From NCBI GenBank assembly GCA_963921825.1, contig OY997591.1, positions 53,855,031-53,919,030 of the forward strand: DNA of 64,000 bases. The letters run 5' to 3'. Positions 12,401 to 23,954 of the stretch are shown piece after piece. The position numbers were made by a program, and so were the translations under genes. The notes below the pieces were generated by a model. It was not told where the DNA came from. It ran no database searches and was given only the letters and a program-made list of their open reading frames with translations. Numbering within the stretch: the stretch's first letter is position 1; every line of letters starts with the position of its first letter. This DNA comes from Erodium maritimum. Taxonomy: Eukaryota > Streptophyta > Magnoliopsida > Geraniales > Geraniaceae.

Positions 12401-13346
12401 CTTTGGACCATATTTCAATTAGGTGGGTAGAGTTAAGTCGTTAGGGTTCTGTGTGTCGGTTACGCATGTCGGAAATGTCTTGCACATAGATCCGAGACGA
12501 CGAGAGTCTCGGGTAGTGAAGTGCTTTGTTTGTGATTTGCCTTGTCCTGTGTGTGATGTGTGCCTTGGTGGAGCTGTTGTGCCAATCGATTGGAATCGAG
12601 GTTGACTTAGCGAGTGATGCTCGAGCTGTGTGATGACTGCTTGTCTTGGTTGAATGATCGTTTTCGTGGGTCTTATTCGGCCGTTGATCGATTGGTTAGG
12701 TTTTAAGTGTTGACTGGTTCGGGTGGTGCTCGTGTGTTTACCGAGACCCCGAGGTGTATAGCTGCGATGACTTGCCGTGTGCTATGATTGTGTTGAGTGC
12801 TTTATGCAGGATGTGAGTTGAATGTCCCGCGTAAGCGGATGGTTAGTAAAATTTTCAAATGGGTCATGCCCAAATTTCTGCAAAACTGAAGTGTTTGTAC
12901 TATCACGATCCGACTTAGGGGCGTCATTGTAGTCGAACGTGATGGGGGGACGTTAAGTGGTTACAACGTAATTCGGGGACGCCTGAACCGGGTTGTAACG
13001 ACATGATGTCAACATGGAATGTTATGTTAGATAGAGAAAAGTGTTGAGAACCTGTGGAATCAAGTTGATGTTGATACTTTTGTGAAATTGTTGCGTGATG
13101 TGAACTGTGGACTGTGTGACTTTTGTTTGAAATCGTTGAACTGTGTGGTTGACTTTGTGGGACGCACAAGTGTGCGGGTTTCCCTGGTTGTGTGAAACTA
13201 GTATGACTATACTAAGATTAGGCTTGTCGTGGGTTCGAGTGTGACCCTTGTGAAACAGGTGTGAACACTAGTGATTTAAGCGTGTCGCTTTATGCGAGTT
13301 TCAGAACTGAACATGTGCGTTTATCCGTGCAGCGGATATATATGAC
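12401..13346 (+). other. Untranslated leader of the chromovirus
   Basis: There is no believable protein before gag. The stretch 12830-13000 (GCGGATGG..., GGGTCATGCCC, CTGAAGTGT.TGTAC.ATCACGAT, GGTTACAACGTAATTCGGGG) is strikingly shared with 59310-59490 of the other chromovirus, more so than the neighbouring gag, suggesting a functional leader element such as a packaging or translation signal (inference). Confidence 0.6.
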
Positions 13347-14488
13347 ATGACGCCTACCTATGTACCACGAGGCACCAGGAGACGGCCGGCTGGGGGCCGA
13401 GAGCAGCCGCCTTCCAGTGAGTTCGCAGGGGCAACGAGTGCCCAAGGTACTGAGGAGCACGTGAGAGATGAGGTCGGACCATCAGGGCTTCCGCCGGTCA
13501 CGGAGCAGACCCAGTCGACCACTCTAGAGGAGCTGGTTTGCACTATGTAGAGTCTAGCGGCGATCATCGCCCAGAGAGAGGCTGCGGTCCAGGCACCAGA
13601 GACTGTGCCTGCTGCCACTACAGCTACTGCTGTGAGGCCTAGTCAGGATGGGAGCTACACAACTCAGATGCTGAGAGACTTTTTGAGGCTGGGTACACTG
13701 ACCTTTTCCGGGGAGCTAGACCCCGATACGGCCGAGAGATGGCCCGAGCAGATCACGCGCAACCTGGATACCTCAGAGATCGGGAATGAACACACGAGGG
13801 TGTCCTTTGCATCTTTCCAGCTGAAGGATGACGCCTATCACTGGTGGCAGCGCGAGCAAGGCCAGATTGGTGATGATTTTCAGCTGTTCGGAGAGCGGTT
13901 TCTAGAGCAGTACTTTCCGCAGTCAGCACAGGAGGACAGGCACTAGCAGTTCATGGAACTGGGTCAAGAGGGGATGACGGTATCTGAGTACGAGGCGAGA
14001 TTCACCTCCTTGTCCCGCTTTACACCGGAGATGGTGCCGACCGAGGCTCACCGCTGTAGACGGTTTGAGGGAGGACTCAATCCCTCGATCGTGGACCGAG
14101 TCACAGCCCGAGGACTCAGGTGTACTCGGAGCTAGTAGATTAGGCACTGGCAGTGGAACGAGACTTCCGGGAGACCGCCAGGACCCGGGAGAGTAGACAG
14201 AGGCCGAGCGGATTTTTTAGACAGTCCGAGGTCTGTGATCTGAGGAGGTAGAGGACCTCAGGATCTTTCCAACCACTGACGCACTCTGGCGGGATGGGAC
14301 AGGTCGGGTCAGTGGTGTCGGTTGGACCCGCCGCGTTAGAGCAAACACTAGTATGTTATGTCTGCCAACAGTCAGGCCATCGGAGCCAAGATCGTCCGAG
14401 GGAAGACAAGCGCCGGTGTTATAGGTGCGACCAGGTCGGGCACTTGGCGAGGCAGTGCCCCATCTCAAGTAGAGAGATGACAGTGTAG
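13347..14488 (+). pseudogene. Chromovirus gag (capsid plus zinc knuckles), broken
   Basis: Gag forms the cytoplasmic virus-like particle that packages element RNA. Frame 3 (13347-14135) is continuous except for in-frame TAG codons at 13548 and 13944. It holds the Retrotrans_gag core: FLRLGTLTFSG, DPDTAERWPEQI, FQLKDDAYHWWQ, FLEQYFPQ, MTVSEYEARFTSLSRF. The zinc-knuckle region (14345-14470) lies in another frame. One knuckle, CYRCDQVGHLARQC, is intact (CX2CX4HX4C); the preceding one, CYVCQQSGHRSQDR, has lost its last cysteine. Two stops and at least one frameshift prevent expression. Confidence 0.88.
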
Positions 14489-14599
14489 CGACCACAGCAG
14501 TCACACATGGGACAGTCATCACGGTTCCGCCAGGGTCAGGCCCAACAGTCAAGATTTTCACAGTCGTCCGCGAGCGCACCAGCTTCGAGACAGGGGTCG

Positions 14600-15310
14600 T
14601 AGGGCAGAGTGTACGCGCTGACCGACTCGCGAGTCGCGGACCCTCCTACTGATCGGGAGATCGCTCAGGGTACGTTCATACCGTATAATTTTTTAGTATC
14701 GTTTTATTTGATATCGGGGTGCCACACTCTTCTACTGCTTCGTGCTTGCTGAATTGTTGAGACTAAAATTAGAACCATTGAACCCACCCCGTGCCTTGGC
14801 ACGACAGCTGGGGGTGTAGTAGTGTCAATCGTGAGTGTGAAGTTAGAATAGCAGACCGTCGTTTCCTCGACGACCTTCCCGTACTAGACTTTCTTTCTTC
14901 GAATGTGATGAGAGAGTTATGAGAGCTAGATGGTGAAGTATCAGGCGTTCTTCGATTGTTATTAGCGATAAGTGTCAGCGTTAGTAGCCAATACGATAGT
15001 TTCGCGTGTACTGACAGCGAGAACGGAGGCTGCCGACCAGCGTTGGTCGCAGAAGAGAAGGTACCGACCGTACGGAGTTCGTGTCGAGGCGTGCCACTTT
15101 TCAACAAGTGAAGGACGAACGCTAGCGTCCCGCGAGGACTATCGCAACCCCTACGATTGCACAGTAGAAGTGAGAGCACCTCACGACTTAGTCCGGAAAC
15201 AGTTAGCCGAGTACGACTACCACAAGGCTTCCAGGCCAGTAACAAGATGGCACCGTTCGAAGCCTTGTATGGTAGGTCGTGTCGATCGCTTGTATGTGGG
15301 AAGAAGTAGG
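14600..15310 (+). pseudogene. Protease and collapsed pol region, reverse transcriptase missing
   Basis: Protease remnant: VYALTDSRVADP at about 14610, then TFIPYNFLVSFYLISG near 14680. The usual catalytic D-S-G triad reads I-S-G, so the aspartate is lost. Beyond 14800 only scraps can be matched, and the reverse transcriptase and RNase H core (over 1 kb in intact relatives) is absent. An integrase scrap reading MAPFEALYGRSCRS occurs at about 15248-15290. The deletion and many stops make the element non-autonomous. Confidence 0.65.
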
Positions 15311-15419
15311 AAATAAGAGTTTACTTGGTCCGGATCTTGTCCGAGAGATGACCGAGAAGGTCGCACTGTTTCGTGAGCGGTTGAGGACCGCGTAGAGTCG
15401 ACAGAAGAGTTGTGCGAAT

Positions 15420-15875
15420 AGACGGCACCGACCTCTTGAGTCCACTGTTGGTGATCATGTATTCCTGAGGGTGAGCCCGAAGAAGGGGCTAGTGCGGTTC
15501 AACCGCGGCGGAGGCAAGTTGGCCCCGCGGTATATCAGGCCTTTTTAGGTTTTAGGCAGAGTGGGAGCCGTTGCTTACCGTTTTGCATTGCCACCGCAAC
15601 TTGGGAATGTCCATAACGTTTTCCACGTTTCCCAACTGCGGAAGTACACTGCGGACCCCTCCCACGTCATTGAGTGGCCGGACATCGAGGTAGCTGAAGA
15701 TGGTTCGTATGAGGAGCAACTGGTCAGGATTTTTGATACGCGGGAACAGGTCTTGCGTGGCAAGACTATCTGATTGGTTCGGGTGCAGTGGAGGCACCAT
15801 TGAGCGGAGTCGACCTGGGAGCGCGAGGATGAGGTTCATGCGAAGTACCCTAGCCTGTTTGACCCTTGAGGCACG
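15420..15875 (+). pseudogene. Integrase C-terminus with chromodomain
   Basis: The integrase tail of chromoviruses ends in a chromodomain thought to steer insertion to marked chromatin. Seen here: VGDHVFLRVSP and KLAPRYIRPF at about 15448-15545, then VAYRFALPPQLGNVHNVFHV, SQLRKYTADPSHVI, SYEEQLVRI, and the chromodomain-like REQVLRGKTI ... LVRVQWRHH, ESTWEREDEV and YPSLF. Stops occur after GPF, after GKTI (near 15771) and after WRHH. Order and spacing match the Tekay/Del tail. Confidence 0.88.
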
Positions 15876-15905
15876 TGTGTTTTAAATTTTGCGGACGAAA
15901 TTTCT

Positions 15906-15920
15906 TTAAGGGGGGTAGAT
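15906..15920 (+). other. Polypurine tract
   Basis: AAGGGGGGTAGAT lies directly before the 3' LTR start TGTAAGAACC. It is the expected plus-strand priming site for reverse transcription. Confidence 0.85.
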
Positions 15921-17899
15921 TGTAAGAACCGCCCCCGGTCGACCCCGACCGAACCGGTGAAATCTGGCGAAAGTTGACTTCCCGTCGATGACTCCGGGAG
16001 TCGTTCGGGACCTTTCCGGGACCCAAAAAGATTAGTCGTCGTTACGGTTAGCTTAGTTGGGTCGTTTCCTTCCAAATGACTACTTTTGTGAAAAAGTCAA
16101 CCGCGGGTCAAACGGGTCAAATTAGGGACTAAACTGAATTAATTTAATTGTGCTGAGATATTTTGGGTAGAGGTGGTCTGCACATGGACACATGTCCATG
16201 ATGGGTTGGAAGGGAAGAAAAGGGTGAGAATTGACTAAGTTGCCCTCATATAGGCCAAAAGAGAAGGAAGGGAACAAGGGGGCAATTTGGGTATTACACT
16301 TTTAGGATAAGGTTAGCTTGGAGCACATTTCAACCCATTTTACTAAGTGTTGGCCGAAATTTGGGTAGAAGAGAGAGAGGAAAGCCATGGAAGCTTGAAG
16401 AAGAAGAAAGGGAGAAAAGAAAGAACTTTGAGTGGTTTCTTCACCAAAAAGCTTCAATTCTTCTAGTTTCTTCATCTCCTCTTCATTCCTAAGGTGAGTA
16501 ATCCTTGAAAACCCACTTTTAATGGAGGTTAGGGTTATGGGTTTGATAGCAAAAGGCATGAACTAGGTGGGTTTCAATGGTTATTGAGTTTTTGCTGTTT
16601 AAGTAGTTGATTTGTGGATAAAAGTAGAGTTGGATGATGAAATTTCTTTGGGTTGTTGTGGTTTTGATGAAACCCACTTGGGTATTGAAGTATTGAGGTT
16701 TTGGGAATGACTTGGAGGTTTTGTTGAGGTTAAAAATGGAGTTTTTGAGGTATGAATTCGTGGGAACGAAGTTGAGGGAAGAAGAAGAAGGAGTCTGCCC
16801 AGAACGGCACGGAAAGGGCCTATGACCGGCCCTCTGAGAGGCACGGAAAGGGCCTCTTATCGGTCCTCTGAGAGGCACGGAAGGGGCCGGATACCGGGCC
16901 GGTGAGCCGCACGGACCGGGCCGGTGGGCCGTACGGACCGGGTCGGGTACCGGGCCTGTGGGCTGCTCGGAATGGGCCTTGTTCCGGCCCAATTTACCTT
17001 CGGTCCATGTTTTGATTGTCGTTGGTAATTCGGTTGTTCTCTCGTTAAAACCGCCCTTGAATTAATATTAATTCTCGTATTACTGGTGATATTAGACGTT
17101 GTACCCGAGCACGGCGGAGGAGGTTACTAGGCGACTTGCTTGGCTTGCGTTTGGATAGCAATTGAGGTAGGGAAAAGTAGCGAATACCGGTTTAATTGCG
17201 GAAAGTTACTAGTATGCATATAGGTTATGAACAAATGTTATAATTGTAGAATTGCATGTAGAATGTGAGGACCGAGTGTAGCCGTGTAAAATGAGGGATA
17301 ACTTCCAGGCCAGGTCGTGCCCGTAGGTTTGGGAATCGCTGTGTTGTAGTATCACATGTGGGTCCTTGGTTGGGCCTATAGGATTGCGTGTTGATTGCTC
17401 TTGGTTGTGATTAGTAGGTTTGGTATGATTAATTGTGGTAACTCGTAATGCTTGTTATGTGGTATATCCGTTGTTAAATTGAGGATCATGATATGGTACG
17501 CTCGGTATGATATGTTTTGGTATGACGTGAACTAATGCCTTGTGATATGATCGGGTGATTGATAGGCCAATGTGATGTGTTTCAGTATGATATGTTCAGT
17601 ATGGTATGTCGGTGTGATATGTTTGGTATAATATGTTGAGGGTGATGTTCCGGTCCGATATCGTGGCTGATGTTTTGTGTACCGGCACGATATGTTCTGA
17701 GGATGTGTATTTCGGTCCGATACCAATATCGATGGATGGTTCCGATATAGGATATCTAGACCGAGGCTTCCGGTACGAAATTGATACTGAAGAGGATTCC
17801 GCTATAATATCCTGATCGACAGTGTGCTCAGATTATGTGAGAAGGTGCGCCTGCCTTTCGACTAGGTGTCCGTAAAATGTGCTATTTCTCGTGATAAGG
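15921..17899 (+). repeat. 3' LTR of the chromovirus, truncated
   Basis: It begins TGTAAGAACCGCCCCCGG and follows the 5' LTR closely but lacks the MITE of 6670-7097 and part of the GC-rich repeats. It ends at GATAAGG, where an inverted LTR terminus TGTCACACCC begins, the same junction as at 8636/8637. Its own right end (TGACA) is absent from the window. Confidence 0.85.
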
Positions 17900-19575
17900 T
17901 GTCACACCCTAAATCCGGTTTTGAACGGATTCGAGACGCGACTTAAGTTAAAATAATAGAGTAATAAAGATAAATAAACGGATTTCAAAACAGTAAAAGA
18001 TAAAGTACGTCACTAGACACTAGCTAAACCCTCGCCAGCTCCCAAGCTCCGAGAATCCTGCTAGTACAGATCCTGCTCAACAGCTGAAACACAACAAGGT
18101 AAGGGGTGAGCTTTCGCCCAATAGAGAAAGAAGTTAAGGTAATGAACATCGGCTCACCACCACGAGTAACCGTCCAATTAGGGTATACTAGTACAACACT
18201 ACTAACTGCCAAACCGGGGTTCATAGCCAAACTCACAATACACTCAAACGACCGCTTTCACACAATAAAACATTAACCGAACAACACACGTATCACACAC
18301 AACAACAACCAGCACACGTCCCGTACCGCAGTCCCCGAACTCCATCATATCACACTTGGAAGTCATCGTATCATCTCTGAAAGCCCCTCGGTCCAGAGGA
18401 GACACATGCGTCGGGGCGACCGGGAACGTTCTCTAAGAAAGCATCTCATCGGGGGGGGGGGGGGGAAGGGGAATGTCCCCAAAGGACCATAGATCATCGG
18501 GGTAGAAACACGACCCGTAGGCCCAATCACAATATGACCCGTCGGCCCGACCTGTCGGCCCAATACGACCCGTAGGCCCAATAAGACCCGTAGGCCCAAT
18601 AAGACCCGTTGGCCCAATCACAACACAACATGACCCGTCGGCCCAATCACAAGTGTCGGCCTAGATGTCCTACACCGGCATACCCCCTCAATGTAGGCAT
18701 CGTACCGGAATAACACACCGGGGGACCGCGCATACGTGGGACCACATCGTCGGTCTTGGTACTACCCCACACCGGCACACCCCCTCGGTGTAGGTACCGT
18801 ACCGGAATACAACCCTCTTGGAATACACATCAAGATAGAATCACGCATCGAAAAGCCACAGATCGAACACTGCTCACCAAGCCCACAATCTTACCACAAT
18901 TACACAGTACGTCGGTCTATGACTCACCCGACCATATCATAGCCAATTATTCAAATCATAACAGTCACGACACACTTGCCCACGCATAGCAACAACATGT
19001 TCACCGGATATACTAAGTCTTGACTCTTAACTTATCGACACTAGGTCACACAACAGAGAATCTCAATCAATAACAAGCAATTTAATCAGCACGCAACCTA
19101 AGGCTCGACATGGCCATTCTACTTGCACGACAATTTCCCAGAATATTGAAAGCGGCTAACACTAGTGAATCACATCCTACACATTACTAAGACTTGTCCG
19201 GTTATTATATAATATAAATGATCGTTCCAGTTTTATTATTACCAAGCATGCATACTAGTAACTTTCCGTAATTAGACCGATATTTGCTAATTTCCCTACC
19301 TCAAGTAGAATCAACACCTACGTCTCCTAACTGATAATGTCCGGGCCTACCTCTGGTCTTCTCCACGATCGAGGTCCAAGCCTGGGTTTAACAAAAAGGG
19401 ACGGTAATCAGTCCCGGTCCAGTCCGTAACAGTCCTCTAATTTTTATCAGTCCAGTCCTTTAATTTAACAAATCAGTCCTTTGAATTTTCTGCTTTAAAA
19501 TCCTTCAGTCCTTTAATTTAAATTTATTTAATAAACTGCCCTGACCCGGATCCGACCCGAATCCGAAACCGGACC
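17900..19575 (-). repeat. Inverted LTR fragment after the 3' LTR
   Basis: It starts with the LTR terminus TGTCACACCC and continues as the reverse complement of a chromovirus LTR for about 1.68 kb. That is longer than the homologous insert at 8637-10052, going on through CCTGGGTTTAAC, the AGTCC-rich part and GACCCGGATCCGACCCG, which resembles the upstream LTR parts at 28380-28660 and 56870-57190. It is truncated near 19575 against LINE sequence. A G-run (18450-18468) and CCCGTAGGCCCAAT repeats (18510-18640) lie within it. Confidence 0.78.
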
Positions 19576-20338
19576 CGAATCTGGCTATGCCATAGATGCC
19601 TGTAACCTGCAGGTCCGAGTAACCTATCGCCGAGACTTCTACATCAATAAAGTGATCGCCTCATTCCCGGATTTTCACCTCCACTCCCTGTACCCAGAAT
19701 AGTGCCAATCCCCTTCCCAAAGGAGAAACCAGCACAACAAAGTACCTTGGAAACCCATCGATCACGCCAAAAGTTTAACTTCTTGATCGTGGGAAATCGT
19801 CTCGGACAGAAACACCAGATGAGGATGATGGTTGTGAAGGAGTTTGCGCAGTTGTTGTTTATGAGGGTCAGTGCCCAAACCTTGGCAAATCTAGGCAATA
19901 ATCCAGAAATCCGACGCACCCGCACCCACTGTCCGCTCCGATCCATATGCGGAACCAGCCTCGGAGGGATCAGATTCATTGGCAGATTCGGAGGAATCAT
20001 TGGAATCGGGGTTGGGGCCGACAAATTTGACGGGGAGTTGAATCATCCCAAATCAGCGGCGACATCGGCGCCAACAAGGGTAAGGGGTCGAACGAATGAA
20101 CGGGCGAGGGCAGCGGCGCCGGAGGCGAGACCAGAGGTCTCGGAGGAGATCCCACTTGCGAGGCTGACTGGGACGGCGGAGAGACCGCGACCCATCGCAG
20201 ATGAGACGGAGGCTGGGAGACCCAACGCTGACCCGCAAAGGAATGGTGAGAGGGAGAATGGGAGCCGGACAGAAGCCGAGAGCGGCTGCAATGACGCGCC
20301 TGAGCCAAGGACGACGAAACCCTAGCAGAGAGATCCAT
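19576..20338 (-). pseudogene. L1-type LINE 5' fragment: ORF1 start and endonuclease
   Basis: Read on the minus strand, an ATG at 20338 opens a Ser/Pro-rich frame (MDLSARVSSSLAQARHC...), and about 380 bp later the endonuclease start appears: CQGLGTDPHKQQLRKLL then HLVFLSET, followed one frame over by GFPRYFVVLV, GRGLALFW and VTGIYG. These match the EN N-terminus of plant L1 elements (WNCRGLG..., VFLMET, SGGLALLW, GFYG). The frame is broken several times and stops at about 19580 against inverted LTR. It may be the 5' half of the LINE at 3630-6116, with about 1 kb of EN and the RT start missing. A 207-residue plus-strand frame here is its antisense shadow. Confidence 0.7.
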
Positions 20339-21150
20339 AGGTTTCTTCTAATTTCCAAAAACCTTCCCGGCACGTTCTAGTTAAAATGTGATGATACGAT
20401 AGTTTTATTTTAGATTTTCAAGGACAAGTGGATTAAAAATCTTTCTTATCATAAAAACCATGAGGATACATTCTAATCACGTACACTTAAGATTTAATAT
20501 TTTTCATATTACAGCTCTAGGGGTTACCGTCTCTACAACCGTCGTCTCTGATGCTGTCGTTGTCGTCCTTGAAGCCGCCGCCGCCTCGGATGCCGCTGTC
20601 GTCCCTAGAGGCGTCCCTGAAGTTGTATCAACCGGCTCTATGGCAGCCGGCGCGTCCTCCTCCTTGGCCTCCACCACCGTAACTGCCTCGTCCCCTTTCA
20701 CAATTATGGCTCTGGCTAATCGAAAGGGTTTCGTTTATTTTGGGAGGAACATTTCAGGGCGTGAATGAGTAGCATGTTATGCATCAGGGACTGGCCCTGG
20801 GAGGGGTCCCTGTATGATGTGCTGCCTCCCCACTTGACCCCCTTTCCATGAGGTCCCTCAGGATCTCATGTACCCCTTTCCCCCCTCTGCTTTCTTTCAT
20901 GGCCAATAAGGTGTCAAAATACCGTTTCCGACGGTTCTGCTCTGAAAAGGGTTAGAGAACCTTTTTTCATCTATTCTAATCTTGTATTCGTGGTCGGGGA
21001 ATTTATTCCTCGGGCCACATCTATGTAATATTTCAATATTAATAAAATTGCACCATCGTTCAATTTTTTCTTCTTCATATTTTAATATAATCACTATAAA
21101 ACAAGAAAAATAGACGCACATATCTTTCATCTCTCGTATAAACAGAGACA
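20339..21150. other. Unassigned sequence between LINE fragment and copia element
   Basis: A GC-rich patch at 20504-20701 encodes, on the minus strand, a 65-residue Ala/Thr/Glu-rich frame (MKGDEAVTVVEAKEEDAP...). It has no recognised domain and could be an exon of a captured gene or chance. The rest is AT-rich. The last 30 bp (about 21119-21150) resemble the sequence just right of the other copia LTR (27358-27392). Confidence 0.35.
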
Positions 21151-21323
21151 TTGTATCCATATTTTATTAATCAACTTGACTATAATTTATACAAAAAGTA
21201 GATGATCAAAAAAGAAAATAAAGATCTTCCTAATATTTAAAATATCATATTCAAATCTATGATTGACGAAAATGTTGTGATCAGAATCATGCTTGATCCT
21301 CGATACAGAACACTACCATTAAT
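21151..21323 (-). repeat. 3' LTR of the copia element
   Basis: It shares with 27167-27359 the blocks GTATCCATATTTT, TTAATCAACTTGACT, AAGTAGATGAT, AAATAAAGATCTTCCTAATA, ATATCATATTCAAATCT and GATCAGAATCATGCTT. The terminus is damaged relative to the right copy (TGTTAGGATATTG). The complement of a polypurine tract, TACTCCCCCTT, follows at 21324-21334. Confidence 0.8.
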
Positions 21324-21334
21324 ACTCCCCCTTA

Positions 21335-21589
<255 letters not shown>

Positions 21590-21590
<1 letters not shown>

Positions 21591-23474
21591 AGCCCTCAAA
21601 ACTCTAGTCGTCGCCTCTTCGCCCCACGTCTCAGCCGGTGACGACCCTACCTCTGGCAGTGGTTGTTGCCAGCGGTGACCAGTACCTTCCCTTTCTTCCT
21701 ATTCTCCCCCCTGCTTCTAATTTCTTCTTCCCTGGCCTATGTGTTCGCGTTTTGATGGAAGCTCAGAGTCGGTCCTTTGTGCTTCTGGGAGGAGCATCTC
21801 TGGTCGGTATTCTTTCGTCGACGTACCTCTACCTCTTTCCTTGACATCCGGCTGCCCAATTTTAGTTCTCTGGTCGAGTCTTCGTGACATGGAACATCGC
21901 TCTCTGGCCCTGTTTTGACTGGCTTTGCTTCAGACGACCGTACTCCTTCATCTCCGGCCTTTTGCAGAGGATCTACGGTGAGATCCGTTTCTCATCCGTT
22001 CTCAGATCGTATATCGGGGTTTTCTTCTTCCGCTGCTGTTTCGATGGGTGCTCGTGCTTGAGGAGGTAGACTGCCACGGTTCTTTTGCTGGAGGATCGAC
22101 AACGTCGCCAGAGTTTCGTTTTCCCGACCACTCTCACCCTTCAGATCTGGAGTGGGAGGTATTCGTGACCCTTTATGGGCTCGTTTGTCTCAGATCTATT
22201 GGTCGGCAGTTCGTTGTTGTGTTCTCCGCATTTAGTAGGAGTTAGGCGGTGGTGTTGGTTCTCCAGGCCGCTTGTCTTACCTTTCAAAATGCTAGGTCGC
22301 CGGATAGTGAGTGCTAAGGATGCTCGGTGATGGGGGTGGGTGCCTAACTTGGGGTTCCGCTATCTCCAGCTAGGGTGTTGTTGCCCTCTTTGGAGTCCTT
22401 GGACGCAGATTTACCATCCCTTGAAGCCTCGATGGTCATTAGTTTGTTGGTCACTTTTGGGAGTTGCTCGAGGTGTTCCTCTTGCCTCTAGTGGTGTTGG
22501 CCCTAGTTGGCTCTTCACGGCGTCCTCTGGAGCTGATTTGGGTTGCTGGTTTCCGTTGTCGGTGGAGTTGAGCCTAGGTTCGTTTGCTGGTTCGTTGTGG
22601 TGTCGGGGTTCGCGGTGGAGTCAGACATGTTTTCTGTTCGTGGGATGCTTTCCTCCATCCGGTGGATTGTCGCGGTTTGTTCTTGATTTAGCGGTGCGCT
22701 TTAGCCCTTCCTTCACCTTTGTCGTTTTTAGAGTTGTCTTATGCCTATTCGGCTTGGATGTAAGGTACTTTGTCCTTATCTTTGTTGGATTCTTCTATTC
22801 CCTCCCTTCCCATTCAAAATCTCGATTGGGATTCTCTTCTTCTCATCCACATGTGGTAGGTCGAGCTTGCCGGTTAGAAGGTGTTGGCAGCCGACAAGTG
22901 TTTAAGGTTTATTCCTTCGTTTGAAGGCATTCGTGTTTTTGTTGGGTTAGGCGAGTTCCTGTGATATTCTTCCGGATCTGTTATTGCCATTAGCGGTCCT
23001 GGCCACCGGCTTGTTAAAGTTCACACGATTCCTTTTTAGGGATCGGATGAGTCTAATGTTCCAGGGTATTTGAAGTTCCTTCGGTGTGTCGGCAACAATG
23101 TTCCTTCAATTTTCTCTGTTCTTCATGGTGGATAAATTTGGGTGTTACATACCTTTATGTTTTCAATTTTAGAGTGCTTCAAGGTGGGGAAATTTGGGTG
23201 TCAGACCCTGTTAAGTTGTTTTAGTTTCTTGGTTGTCTTCTTCTGGTTGTATTGCTTTCTTGTTGGTGGTTTTCTTCTTGGTCGGTTGTAATGTGGATTT
23301 CTGGTTCGGTTGTATACTCGTTTTTGGTTGGTTGTAATCTTGGTTTCTTGTTGTGCCCGTTAAGAAGGCTGCGCCCTTCTAGGGTTTATTGGTCCTTAGC
23401 TAGACGTCTTATACTCCTCTTCTTCCTCATGAGAGGTTTAATTTAAATTTGTTTTGCTGATAAAAAAAGGAGTG
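21590..23474 (+). mobile_element. LINE-tailed insertion inside copia RNase H
   Basis: About 1.9 kb interrupts the RNase H frame. The plus-strand right end, GGTTTAATTTAAATTTGTTT then TGCTGATAAAAAAAGG, looks like a plant L1 3' tail ending in poly(A). The interior has no LINE protein I can recognise. It is T/G-rich, with a Trp/Ser/Leu-rich chance frame at 22340-22924, so it may be a non-autonomous or heavily decayed LINE. No target duplication was found. Confidence 0.55.
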
Positions 23475-23954
23475 GAACCATCATACTCTAATGGATTTTG
23501 AGTTCATTGAGTTGTTGTCGTAACCAGATTATCTCTCGGTTGGCCGCCACCATAGTCATATATTCGGCCTCTGTTGTGGAACAAGATACTACAGTCTGTT
23601 TCTTAGATCACCAAGTGATTGGGGATGAGCCAAGAAACATAATGTAACCAGTGATAGATTTTTGAGTATCAGGACATTCGACCCAATCAGCATCGCAATA
23701 TGCTCGTAGTGTGAGGGTGTTACTGACCGGAAAGAACAGTCATTGCCCTGGACTCCCCTTAAGATAACGAAGAACATGAAATGCAGCATCCAAATATGTC
23801 TCACAGGGGGGCATGTAGAAATTGACTCAGGATGTGCACAACAAAGCTAATGTCTGGTTGAGTAATGGTCAGATATAACAAACTTCCTATCAGTCGACGA
23901 TATTGACCACTCTCTTGACAAAGAGGTCCATTATTTGTCGAAAGTCGGTGTTGT
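23475..23954 (-). pseudogene. Copia RNase H, N-terminal part
   Basis: The minus strand shows, over two frames, LRYLKG-like, YCDADWVECPDTQKSITGY and SCSTTEAEYMTMVAANREI then IWLRQQL, the typical copia RNase H start (Y-x-D-A-D-W and T-E-A-E-Y). A frameshift lies near 23720, and the reading is cut by the insertion at 23474. Confidence 0.8.

Larger units (their letters stand above)
6117..17899 (+). mobile_element. Degenerate Ty3/gypsy chromovirus (Tekay/Del-like), plus strand
   Basis: It is bounded on the left by an LTR starting TGTAAGAACC (6117) inserted into the LINE; a 3' LTR starts at 15921 with the same bases and is cut short at 17899. Between the LTRs lie a decayed primer site (12371 on), a long leader, gag with zinc knuckles, a damaged protease, and the integrase tail with chromodomain. 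The reverse transcriptase/RNase H core is missing from the roughly 600 bp where it should be. The LTR end GGGCGTGACA, the HNVFHVSQLRKY motif and the chromodomain fit Tekay/Del chromoviruses. It cannot move on its own. The flank 6112-6116 (AACAC) has no visible partner because the right end is lost. Confidence 0.85.

Noticed and set aside
13358..14579. Minus-strand frames opposite gag
   Set aside because: They are shadows of the plus-strand gag, whose domain motifs are clear.
19702..20325. 207-residue plus-strand frame
   Set aside because: It is antisense to LINE ORF1/endonuclease remains that are recognisable on the minus strand.
22340..22924. 194-residue open frame on the plus strand
   Set aside because: Trp/Ser/Leu/Phe-rich, with no domain, in an insertion with a LINE-like tail. 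It looks like a chance frame in T/G-rich DNA.
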